Shown piece after piece: positions 46,235 through 55,690 of a stretch of 64,000 nucleotides of DNA. Every line of letters begins with the position of its first letter. The first letter of the stretch is position 1. Position numbers and translations under genes: made by a program. Under the pieces are notes generated by a model that saw only the letters and a list, made by a program, of their open reading frames with translations, ran no database searches and was not told where the DNA came from. The DNA comes from Halichoerus grypus (taxonomy: Eukaryota > Chordata > Mammalia > Carnivora > Phocidae): assembly GCF_964656455.1 (NCBI RefSeq), contig NC_135721.1, positions 55,070,936 to 55,134,935 of the forward strand, written 5' to 3'.

Positions 46235-46482
46235 ATTAACTGATTATTCACTCATGCAACAAGCATTTATTGAGCACCTACTATGTGCTGGTACTAGAGT
46301 AGTCGCTGAGTCACCAAAAGTGAGTAAGATGTGGTCCTCATTCTTAGAGAGTTCAAAACCTAGTAAGGAAACAGAGAAGTAAACAGAAGATAACAATGCC
46401 TTATTATGAAGGCTTCCAGCAGTGCATGGAGGCCCCACTATCCCTTGGGTACTGCAAGGAGCAGACCAGACTGCCTAGAGCT
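46235..46482 (-). mobile_element. L2 LINE 3' end, first part
   Basis: 'catttattgagcacctacta' to 'tgtgctggtac', and 'ggtcctcattcttagagagt' are reverse-complement L2. Interrupted by a MER20-like element at 46483. Confidence 0.8.
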
Positions 46483-46637
46483 GTGTGTCTTGAATTTGAT
46501 TGTGCACACAAATCTGGAGTTCCTGTTAAATGCAGATTTCTGACTCAGTGGATCTGGGGTAGGGCCTGAGATTCAGCATTTCTAACAGGCTCCCAGGAGA
46601 TGCTGAGGATGCTGCTGGTGCACAGACCACACTGTGA
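46483..46637 (+). mobile_element. MER20-like hAT-Charlie element nested in L2
   Basis: 'cagtggatctggggtagggc', 'attcagcatttctaacaggc' and 'tggtgcacagaccacactgt' match MER20 in sense. Inserted in minus-strand L2. Confidence 0.8.
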
Positions 46638-47090
46638 GCAGGAAAATCAGAGAGAACACTGACAACTGAACCAAGTCTTGGAGAATGAGTAGAAGTTAGC
46701 CAGGGTAAGAGAAAGCTGGAGATGGGATGGGTCTCATGGCCCAGGTACAACTGTGAGGGGGTGGAGGGTTCAGGAAGCCCAAGTGCTCCAGTTTGGCTTG
46801 AGTGGGAAGTGTGAGGCAAGGGTAGAGTGGAGGACAAGTTGAAAGGCACAGGGACCCACGTATGTCCAGCTGTGGCATTTGGACTTTATGGAAAAGACGG
46901 TGGGGACCATTAAAAAATGTTTGAACTGGGAAGAGATATGATCAGATTTAAAAAAAAAATCCCTCAGTTAAAAATGTAGGAAAGAGACTAGCAAGGGTTA
47001 CATGAGAGAGAGAGAGAGAGAGAGGCCAGTAAAGAGGCCATTGCTGCATTATAAACAGAGAAATGGATGGAATCAGGAGATACCTGTAGA
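46638..47090 (-). mobile_element. L2 LINE, continued
   Basis: 'gagaatgagtagaagttagc', 'catttggactttatggaaaa', 'gaagagatatgatcagattt' and 'gccagtaaagaggccattgc' continue L2 upstream text in reverse complement. A (GA)n run lies at 47004-47024. Confidence 0.72.
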
Positions 47091-47339
47091 GAACATCAAC
47101 ATGTATCATTTCCACAGCTTCAAAATAACCTTCCCAAAAGTTCATTTTCTTTGGTCAATGGCTCTTCAGCACCACCAACATAATTTTGAAACTCTCCTGT
47201 CTGTGTTTCAAAACATGCTACCATCAGTTTCACCTTCATCTCTCCACTGCATGACCCCCACTAGAAGTCATCAGCTACCCTCTTCCTACTAACCTTCTGG
47301 GCTGAGATTCATACCTCCCAGGCTCAGCCCCACCACCAT

Positions 47340-47560
47340 GCTTAGCTTTCACTGTTCAACTCACCTGGAATGGCCCTGCTGCTCCTCTCCACCTGCCTAC
47401 TTGCCACTGTTCTTCTAGGTCCAGAAGTCAATGACCTCTTTGGTAAAGCTTTCCCAGACTGCTACAGCCCCACTGGTCTGTGTACTACCAGTTTCATTCT
47501 GTTTGCACTCAATCTCAGAGGACCCTGTGATTTTTAATGCCTTCTTTTATTTCCTTTTGC
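47340..47560 (+). mobile_element. L2 LINE 3' region
   Basis: 'caatgacctctttggtaaag' to 'ctttcccagactgc', followed by 'gtgatttttaatgccttctt' matches sense L2. The terminal block is missing. Confidence 0.7.
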
Positions 47561-48469
47561 TTTTATAAAATAACTCATCTTTCAGATGTGTGCCTATAGT
47601 GTATATGTACAGATTAAATAAGAATAATAAAAGGAAACCTGCACACCCTCCTTTTGGGTTCAGATATAGACACTACCAACATATCTGAAGTTCCTGTATG
47701 CTTCTTCTTGGGAGTCTTGATGTTTTGTTTTTTGTTTGGTTTATTTTGTTTTTTTACTGTGGCCAATCCTAACAGCACAACATAACTCAAAATAAGACCT
47801 GAGGAACAAGAGACGTCCTCTGTCTCTTTTGTTTCTTCCACAGCAATTGTTATGATACTTTCTGTACTAAAAAATCTGGGCATGCAACCAGCCAGTATGA
47901 GTATTATTTGTGGGAAAATGAGAGCAAGTAGTTTAAATCAATCCTGCCTGGAATAATCCAAAGCACAGAGTCATCAACCTCTTAGTATTTAGCAGACTAT
48001 CCATCCACTAAGAAGACAGACCCTCAGTGAATATTTATTTAATTGAATTCTGGTTTTACTTCATCTAGTGGATAGAGCATAGATTCTGATCAATGTCTGA
48101 CATAAAACTACTGCACTAAGCAAATGGTCTCCAAAGTAGGGCTCAATCCCCTCCCCCACAAGGTATGCATTTACACCCACTGGGGTATAGGAAGAAACAT
48201 GAGAACTTTTATTTATACTTGGGTTTTTCTTAACCTTTTAAATGTTCTGATTTGGGGTTTATATCTTATAATAGATATAACATGTAGTATGTAAGTGTAT
48301 ATGCAGCAAGTACGACACAGTGTAACATATTACTAGTATAGTAGGTATAGCACGTAGCATAACAGCACATTAGGGCATGCTGCTAAGGCACCAGACTCAC
48401 ACCTAATTAGAATAGACAGCAGGAAAATAAAGTGAAAAACCCGAAGTGGGGTCTCCCCGTGAGCTTCTA
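47561..48469. other. Unassigned sequence, no gene seen
   Basis: T/G-rich run near 47720-47756. 'tggtctccaaagtagggctc' near 48125 may be a decayed hAT element. The region 48255-48360 is rich in TA-type repeats. No gene supported. Confidence 0.4.
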
Positions 48470-48640
48470 AGACTCATTCATTCATTCATTCATTCATCCA
48501 TCCCAAAACATATTTTATTGATCTCCTTATGTGTACCATGCTCTGTTGCCCAAATTGCATCAGACAGAGGCAACAAAGCAGGTCACACCCTGTCCTGTCC
48601 TGCTGCCCATGGGACTTGGGCTGCTTCATGGCTCAAATAA
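48470..48640 (-). mobile_element. L2 LINE 3' end with ATTC repeats
   Basis: A (CATT)n run at 48475-48498 followed by 'atattttattgatctcctta' fits reverse-complement L2 with its terminal TGAATG-type repeat. Confidence 0.6.
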
Positions 48641-48978
48641 CTGGTGTATAACACTGAGTTGCCCAGAGTGAGCAAATACACAAACAAATATTCACCCCCC
48701 CGCCACCGTAAGAGGATGAAGATGAAAGAAATCAACCAGATCCAGGCTCCTAATCCTGATCACAAATTTTTTTTGTTCATTATGAGCTTATAGCAACTAC
48801 TTAACATGGCTCTTTCATTCATACCCAGCCTTCTCCACCAGCAAAGAAGGGAACTACCTTCCTGACAGATGCATAAGAAGCTCTTGCCTCTCAAAAATGC
48901 TTCCCCACTGCTCCTAGATGTTTGAAACTACTCTCAGAAGAAGAAAGTCCTACAGTTGATAAGGAATATGATTTTTTT
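48641..48978. other. Unassigned sequence, no gene seen
   Basis: No gene or repeat recognised. Confidence 0.4.
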
Positions 48979-49174
48979 TAATTTTCTTTTTTAAAGATTT
49001 ATTTATTTGAGAAAGAGAGAGAGAGAGAACAGGGGGGAGGGGCAAAGGAAGAGGGAGAGAGAGTCTCAAGAAGACACCACGGTGAGCATGGAGCCCAAGA
49101 TGGGGCTTGATCTCAAGAACCTGAGCAGAAACCGACAGTCAGATGCTTAACCAACTGTGCCACCCAGGCGCCCC
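48979..49174 (-). mobile_element. Can-SINE, antisense
   Basis: 'aaagatttatttatttgaga', a GA-rich body and head 'ccaactgtgccacccaggcg'. Flanked by an imperfect target duplication of AATATGATTTT type (AATGTGATTTT downstream). Confidence 0.92.
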
Positions 49175-50307
49175 AGCAATGTGATTTTAAATGCTCTTGC
49201 CATGGAGTAAGGTAACCTACTAAGCTTGCACTAAGTTGTAAATGACTTGTATCCAATGCTCTCTAGAGAACCAGTTTTGCTGGAGGGAGAGATGAAAAAG
49301 AAATTAACACCAGAGAACCAGCCTAGGGTACCTACAGATGAAGTGAGAGGATCTTACGGATGCAAGCACAGACTTAGAAATGAGACACCAGGCCACACTG
49401 CACCGGGACAGGAAAGTTTACCTTGCCAGTTTTGCCAAGAGCTACATTAGGCCCAGCATTTGCCCACTGGCCTCAAAACCTTAGTTACTATAGAGAATGT
49501 TAGTGCTGAAGGGAAGCAGAGACCGGTGCCTGGGACAGGCTACATGGAAGCTTCCTGACCACGGGTCCAAACTCTCACCCAATGAGCTTTCAGCAAATCT
49601 GGTGACAGAGGCAAATAAGCAAAATGAAATTAAAAACTCTCAGCCATGTTCTCCATTTTGAAACACTAGCTCAATTCTACGTTCCAAGTGTTTTGAACCA
49701 CTTAGCTCCAACTCTTCCCTCTGGGTTTGGTTTTGGTTTTGGTTTTGGTTTTGGTTTTTTGATCCTCTTTATCTTTCCCCCTCTGGGTTTTTGATGTAAG
49801 ATTCTTGGCACTTCTCAGAGTATTGCCAGAGGTGAGGAGGCAATAGTGATGATTCTTGTCCATAATCCATCCCAGAGGTGAACCTGGGAACAATGCACTG
49901 TTGTTTTGCTGGATAAAATATGACAGAGATTTCACTTACTCTGCAAGACTTGAGGTTTAAATGTCCTATGACAACTTGGGGGAAAGACAGAAAGAACAAT
50001 ACCTCAATGTACCTTCCTACTGCCCAAAAATAAGAAATTGAAACAGCCAAGTAGTTACATTGAATCCAGGCACAAATACAGTTGGCAGTATCCATCTGCA
50101 ACTTACAGAGAGGTCATCAGCTCAATCGCCTGAGTTTCTGTAAAGATGTGATTTCATTTTAAACAATTCTACTTCAAAATTATTGATACTAAAACTGCTA
50201 AATCAAAATCATGGGCTCTCTTTTAAATATGTAGAGATATCATTTTAATACATTGACTTTTGAAAATAATTATATATATAATATATAATATGTATATAAA
50301 TAATATA
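49175..50307. other. Unassigned sequence, no gene seen
   Basis: Holds the GGTTTT repeat at 49724-49760 and an AT-rich stretch at 50265-50307 that abuts the Tigger1 insertion. Overlapping frames at 49702-50101 lack domains. Confidence 0.4.
49724..49760 (+). repeat. (GGTTTT)n short tandem repeat
   Basis: About six GGTTTT units. Telomere-like in composition, but not the vertebrate TTAGGG unit. Confidence 0.9.
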
Positions 50308-50505
50308 CAGGCATACCTTGGAGATATTTCGGGTTTGGTTCCAGACCACCCCAGTAAGGCAAGTATCACAATAAAGAAAGTCAAATGAATTTTTTGGTTT
50401 CCCAGTACATATAAAAGTATGTTTACACTATACTATAGTCTATTAAGTGTACAATAACACTATGTCTTAAAAAAAAACAATGTATATAACTTTAATTTTA
50501 TTACT

Positions 50506-50693
50506 GGGTCGCCTGGGTGGTGCAGTCGGTTAAATGACGTACTCTTGGTTTCAGCTCAGGTCGCGATCTCAGGATCATGAAATCGAGCTCTGCGCTCAGC
50601 ACAGTCAGCTTGAAACTCTCTCTCCCTATCCCCTGCCCCTCCCTCTCTCTCTTTCTCAAATAAATAAATAAATCTTTAAAAATAAAATAAAAT
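50506..50693 (+). mobile_element. Can-SINE nested in Tigger1
   Basis: Head 'cgcctgggtggtgcagtcgg', 'gatctcaggatcatgaaatc', CT-rich body, 'caaataaataaataaatc' tail. TATTACT-like text repeats at both edges (50498-50505 and 50698-50704). Tigger1 text continues on either side. Confidence 0.92.
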
Positions 50694-50939
50694 ACTATAT
50701 TACTAAAAATGCTAACCATCATCTGAGCTTTCAGCAAGTCATAATCTTTTTGCTGGTGGAGGGTCTTGCCTTGATATTGATGGCTGCTGACTGATCAGGG
50801 TGGTGGTTGCTGAAGGCTGGTGTGGTTGTGGCAATTTCTTAAAATAAGACAACAATAAAGTTAGCTACATCCATGGATTCTTCCTTTCACAAACGATTTC
50901 TCTGTAGCACATGATGCCCTTTGATGGCATCTTATCTGC

Positions 50940-51940
50940 AATAGAATTTTCAAAATTGGAGTGCATCCTCTCAAACCCTGCTGCTGTTTTATCAGCTTAG
51001 TTTATGTAATGTTCTAAATCATTCATTGTCATTTTTGAAAGGAATCTTTTCTTCTGAGCTGTAGGTCTTAACAGTAGGCTTAAGATATTCACTAAACCAT
51101 GTTGTAAACAGATGTGCTTTCATTCAGGCTTTGTCGTCATTTCTAGAGCACAGGGAGAGTAGATTGAGCATAATTCTTAATGGCTTTAGGATTTTCAGAA
51201 TGGCAAATGAGCACTGGCTTCAGCTTAAAGTCACCAGGTGCACGAGCCCCTAACAAGGCAGTCAGCCTGTCCTTTGAAGCTTTGAAGCCAGGCCTTGACT
51301 TCTCCTCTCTACCTATGAAGGTCCTAGATGGCATTTTCCTCTGATAAAAGGCTGTTTCATCTACACTGAAAATTTGCTATTTAGTGTAGCCCCCAGCATT
51401 AATGATCTTAGCTAGATCTTCTGGATAACTTGCTGCAGCCTCTACATCAGTATCTGCTGCTTCACCTTGCACTTTTATGTTATGGAGATTGCTTCTTATA
51501 CCTCATGAACCACCCTCTGATAACTTCAAACTTTTCTTCCTCACCTCTGGGAGCATTCAAAGAATCCAAGAGAGTTAGGGCCTTGCTTTGGATTAGGTTT
51601 TGGCTTAAGGAAATGTGGCTGGTTTGATCTTCTATCCAGACCACTAAGACTTTCTCCATATCAGCAATAAGGCTGTTTCACTTTCCTATCATTTGTGTGT
51701 TCACTGGAATGGCACTTGTAATTTCCTTCAAGAACTTTTTCTTCACACCCACAACTTGGCTAACTGGCGTAAGAGGCCTAGCATTTGGCCTGTTTTTGCG
51801 TTTGACATGCCTTCCCCACTAGGCTTAATCATTTTTAGCTTTTGATTTAAAGTGAGAGACATGCAACTCTTCCTTTCACTCAAATACTTAAGCAGCCATT
51901 GTAGGGTTACTAATTGTCCTAATTTCAATATTGTTGTGTC
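50940..51940 (-). pseudogene. Tigger1 transposase relic
   Basis: Minus-strand remains of the pogo-type transposase. The N-terminal helix-turn-helix part is readable at 51743-51928 (SLTLNQKLKMIKPSGEGMSN). The catalytic-domain part is readable at 51143-51334 ([28 protein letters not shown]). The first catalytic aspartate, in a SVDET context, lies just upstream near 51355. The deletion near 51033 removes the stretch that in the family carries the next aspartates, and stops and frameshifts break the rest. It cannot make an active enzyme. Tigger-derived transposases have become host genes elsewhere, but nothing here suggests that. Confidence 0.9.
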
Positions 51941-52312
51941 TCAGGGAATAGCGAGGACCAAGGAGATGGGCAGGGGTGGGGGGGACAAAGAATGGCTGAT
52001 TGGTGAAGCCATCAGAACACACACACTTATTAAGATTGCTATCTTATATGGGTGCAGTCCATGCTGCCCCAAAACAATTACAATACTTAACATCATAGAT
52101 CACCGTATCAAATATAATAATGATGAAAAAGTTTGAAATATTGTGAGCATTACCAACATGTGACACAGAGACACACTGTTGGGAGAATGGCACCAAGAGA
52201 CTTGCTGGACACAGAATGACACAAACCTTCGATTTGTAAAAAAAATATAGTATCTGCAAAGGGCAATAAAACAAAGCACAATAAAATGAGGTATGCCTGC
52301 ATGTATAAAATA

Positions 52313-52934
52313 TCAGTTTGTTAGGACTGCCATAACAAACTGTCACAGACTGGGTGGCTTAAAAAACAGAAATCTGTGGGGTGCCTGGGTGGCTCAGTCA
52401 GTTAAGCATCTGACTTCGGCTCAGGTCATGATCTTGGGGTCCTGGGATTGAGCCCTGCGTCAGGCTCCCCGCTGAGTGGGGAGTCTGCTTCCCCTCTCCA
52501 TCTCTCCCTCTGTCTCTCCCTCTGTTCTACCCTCTGTCCCTCCCCCTGATCATCCTGTCTCTCTTCCTCTCTCTCTCTCAAATGAATAAATAAAATTTTA
52601 GAAAAAAAAAAAACAAACAAACAAATTTATTTCCTCACAGTTCTGGAGGCTAGAAGTCTGAGATTGAGGTGTCAACAGGATTGGTTTCTTCCAAGGCCTC
52701 TCTCCTTGGCTTACAGATGGCCATCTCCTTCTTATGTCTTCCTATAACCTTCCCTCTGCGTGTATCTGTGTGCACATTTCCTCTTCTTATAAAGACACCA
52801 GTCATATTGGATTAGGGCCTACCCATATGATCTCATTTATCTCTTTAAAGACCCTAACTCCACCTATAGTCACATTCTGAGGTACTAGGCTTAGGATCTC
52901 AACATATAAATTTTAGAGGGACACAATTCAGCAT
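52313..52934 (-). mobile_element. MLT1-type LTR (ERVL-MaLR) carrying a SINE
   Basis: 'taggactgccataacaaact', 'agttctggaggctagaagtc', 'tctctccttggcttacagat', 'ccagtcatattggattaggg' and 'aattttagagggacacaatt' are reverse-complement MLT1. It is split by a Can-SINE at 52378-52620. Solo LTR without viral genes. Confidence 0.9.
52378..52620 (+). mobile_element. Can-SINE nested in MLT1 LTR
   Basis: Head 'ggggtgcctgggtggctcag', 'gggattgagccctgcgtcag', an extended CT-rich body, and tail 'aaatgaataaataaaa' plus A/C-run. The long CT tract makes it larger than the other copies. Confidence 0.93.
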
Positions 52935-52953
52935 ATATATATATATATATTAT
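52932..52953 (+). repeat. (AT)n run
   Basis: About 20 bases of AT repeats directly at the edge of the MLT1 LTR, leading into AT-rich sequence to about 52990. Confidence 0.9.
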
Positions 52954-54261
52954 ATTAATTAGTATATATTAGATATATAGATATTAGATAAGCCTGTACA
53001 TAGTGTACTGTGCCCAGATAACTAAGTATCTTTGCCTTAATTGTCACAAAGTTTCCTATAAAACCAGAGTATGATGCATGTTACTGTGTTTCTACTCAAG
53101 TTCTCGTACATTCTTAATAGAAATGATGAAGGTCTATAGATTATAACCTAGATTCATATAAAGGATAACACACACACAGCATTAGGATAATTTTCCTCAA
53201 AGGAACAGCTACTCTTTAATTCCAAACACTTTAAGACATCTAGAATCACTTTCCCCAAGCAATTATGATTTTACAAAATGCTGTCAAGACTATCGCGAAG
53301 TTTTACTGCCCAGACAGAGCTAAATGCCTGGAGCTTTCAGCGGTGATTTATTATTTACTCTGGAGGTAAGTTGCTAAGCAAGATTTATTCAGTAAGAACA
53401 GAGTCATCTGTAACAGTACAATATATGTTTGACTGTGAGGAGGATTTTTTTTCACCCTTTCTCAAGAGAGTTTATTCTCTATAATCAGAAAAATATATCT
53501 GTATGTAAGTTTTCATCCTTTTGTGAAATTGATGGCACCAATATACATTTGACAAACCAGGTTATTTTCAAATGTTCTCATGTGAACTTTAGCTCTGAGT
53601 AATTGTCAGTATATTTTCATAATAAAAACAGTAGGACAACAGTATCAAAGTCTATCGATAGAATCCATTGGGTATCTGCCTTACTTGCACAGGGCTTTTT
53701 TTTTCAGTTACTCCACTGCACTACAGTGGCCTAATCCACACATTCATATCATCTCAGAGAGACTCAGATTCCTAAGAAAAAGAGAGCAGTAATAATGCAT
53801 ATTTGCCAACTTTGGTTTTCAGAATTGGTAACAAGTACAGAGACCAATTGCTGGCCTACTTCTGCCCCCTAGTGATCATAACATATTGTTGCTTTTTGCA
53901 AAAGGGAGACTGGAGAGCTAGGCGCAGTGAAAGTGGCTGCCCTTTCTGTCCCCCTACTTTAGCAACCTGTTCCCCAAGATACACACTGCCCTCCAGGCAC
54001 CCTTTCACCAGGTACTGAAAAGGAAAATGATAAACTCATTCACATTAAGGTGGCCGGGACTAAAATCTGTCCTTCTGCCCAGACTGTCTGCATTTTAACA
54101 AAAGCACTGAAGTGAGAAGGAAAATGCTGCTTAACCCAAAAGAAAAAACCACCCTCAGTGGAAACTTAGGCTTAAGGAAAAAGAGTTTTTGTCATAGGTT
54201 CTTTGGTTTTGCTTTTTTGTTTTTTGGAGATGTGCATTTGAAGAGTCACTCAATGCCTCAA
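52954..54261. other. Unique sequence with strong CTCF candidate
   Basis: No transposon recognised. 53080-53440 is AT-rich unique text with homeodomain-like cores and may be a regulatory element. The CTCF candidate is at 53862-53875. Confidence 0.4.
53862..53875 (-). promoter_or_regulatory. Candidate CTCF site
   Basis: The minus strand reads TCACTAGGGGGCAG, a one-mismatch match to the best form CCACTAGGGGGCAG of the CTCF motif. It lies in transposon-free DNA. Binding is not demonstrated. Confidence 0.55.
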
Positions 54262-54264
54262 TTT

Positions 54265-54462
54265 TTTTTCATTTTTTTAAAAGATTTATTTATTTGAGAG
54301 AGAGTGTGTGCGTGCAGGGAGGGGCAGAGTGACAGAATCTAAAGCAGACTCCCCACTGAGCAGGGAGCCTGACTCAGGACTCAGTCTCAGGAACCATGAG
54401 ATCATGACCTGAGCGGAAACCAAGAGTCCGACGCTCAACCAACTGCGCCACCCAGGCACCCC
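54265..54462 (-). mobile_element. Can-SINE, antisense
   Basis: 'aaaagatttatttatttgag', body 'actccccactgagcaggga', head 'caactgcgccacccaggca'. Target duplication of about 15 bases with three mismatches: TCAATGCCTCAATTT and TCAACACCTCAGTTT. Confidence 0.93.
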
Positions 54463-55171
54463 TCAACACCTCAGTTTCTTTGACAAATCTTTGCCCCTGC
54501 TATAATCTGGTGGGAGGAAAAATCAGTAGAGGACCCAGGAAAATGCTCCATTTCCCAGACTTCTCGCCTCCAGCCTCAGCTGCTCCGACCCCTGTGCCCG
54601 GCTGGCAGGTGTGGCTCTGGGGCAGCCACCGCGTCCAACAGGGCAGCTCACCCTGCAGACATGAAGTGGGTGGAAACATGAGCGAGGAATGTTCTGGTCA
54701 GGCTCCAACCACCCTCCCAGAGCTGCTAACAGGACTCCCTGCTGCAGTTCTTCAGTAGGTCAGGGAGTTTTTCAGGCAGGTAGCCAATCCCCAAGATGGC
54801 TTTAGATCAGGAGGGGCAGAGTAGGAGGCCCCAGGCAGTGTTTCTGAACTCTGGCTTGGGCAGGTCATTAATCAAGCCCCCCCCAGGTGTCCAAAATTGG
54901 CCTCTTCCCCATCAGGAGTAACGGCAGACAGTGGCCCCTACCATCAGTGCCCACGTCCAATCTAGACAGAACCATGAAGAAAATGGAAAGACTGCAGAGA
55001 GCGAGGGCTGTTTCATGTGGCTGGTATAACTTGCTGAGAAGCCATAGGGGCCCCCACAGCCTCCAATCCACCATCACCAACTCCCACAGACTTGGAGGCA
55101 GAAGCTGGGCGAGTGTGGCTGGTGGCTGGAGTCAAGGGGCTGATTTCAATGCATAGTTCCAACTGCGTTTG
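54463..55171. other. GC-richer unassigned sequence, no gene seen
   Basis: The most GC-rich part of the window (about 54540-55130) but CpG-poor, so not an island. Overlapping 60-92-codon frames on both strands lack domains. Confidence 0.4.
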
Positions 55172-55264
55172 GTAGTGGGATATGAATAGAATCTGGCCTC
55201 ACGCAAACCTGAGTTAGAATCCCAGCTCTACAGCTGGCTAGCTGTACAAACTTTGACAACCTCT
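55172..55264 (+). mobile_element. MIR SINE, first part
   Basis: 'tgagttagaatcccagctct' and 'gctggctagctgtacaaact' are the head-proximal MIR. It is interrupted by L2 text and resumes at 55562. Confidence 0.75.
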
Positions 55265-55561
55265 TCTCTTTTCTTTAGTTGTCAGCTCAAGGGTCACACC
55301 CTCGGAGACACCCTCTTTGACCACGAATTAGATCAGATCCCTATTTGTGAATCTCACAATCCCTTATAATTTTTATTCATAACACATATCACCATTTGTA
55401 ATTTTACCACTTATATGTAGGATGATTTGTCTAATTTCTCTTTTCCCTACTGTATTCTAAACTCAGAGAAGACAGTGACCAGGTCTCCTTCATTCACCAC
55501 CTTTTCCCAGGGACCAGAACGTAGAACATACTCAATAAAGATTTGAGAAACGAATTACACT
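55265..55561 (+). mobile_element. L2 LINE 3' end nested in MIR
   Basis: 'ctcaagggtcacaccctcgg', 'agacaccctctttgaccacg', 'tctaatttctcttttcccta', 'agacagtgaccaggtctcct' and 'actcaataaagatttgagaa' follow the L2 3' end in order. Confidence 0.85.
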
Positions 55562-55690
55562 CAGCCTTTATCATCTATAAAATGGGATGACAGTACTTCC
55601 TTATAGGTTTATTGAGAAGATTTAATGATTTTTTGTGGAAATTGTACCCTGTGTCTTACAAAGACTAGGTGCTCAACAAGGGGCCATTCC
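55562..55690 (+). mobile_element. MIR SINE, second part
   Basis: 'tcagcctttatcatctataa' to 'aatgggatgacagtac', 'ttgagaagatttaatg' and 'actaggtgctcaacaagggg' continue the MIR from the point where the first part stops. Confidence 0.78.

Larger units (their letters stand above)
50308..52299 (-). mobile_element. Tigger1 DNA transposon (pogo group), internally deleted
   Basis: Both terminal inverted repeats are visible: CAGGCATACCTTGGAGATAT at the left and GGTATGCCTG at the right. TA precedes the left end, and CA (decayed TA) follows the right. Strand is that of the transposase. About 600 bases of the roughly 2.4 kb family length are missing, with a junction near 51033, and a Can-SINE (50506-50693) is inserted. 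Tigger1 transposed by cut-and-paste with a DDE transposase; this copy is dead. Confidence 0.95.

Noticed and set aside
49724..49760. GGTTTT repeats as an interstitial telomere
   Set aside because: Vertebrate telomere repeat is TTAGGG; this is a simple slippage repeat of about six units.
50940..51940. Tigger1 transposase as a domesticated host gene
   Set aside because: Stops, frameshifts and a deletion of the catalytic core exclude an intact reading frame.
54540..55130. Possible CpG island or promoter in the GC-rich stretch
   Set aside because: CpG dinucleotides are sparse and no transcript or exon structure is visible.
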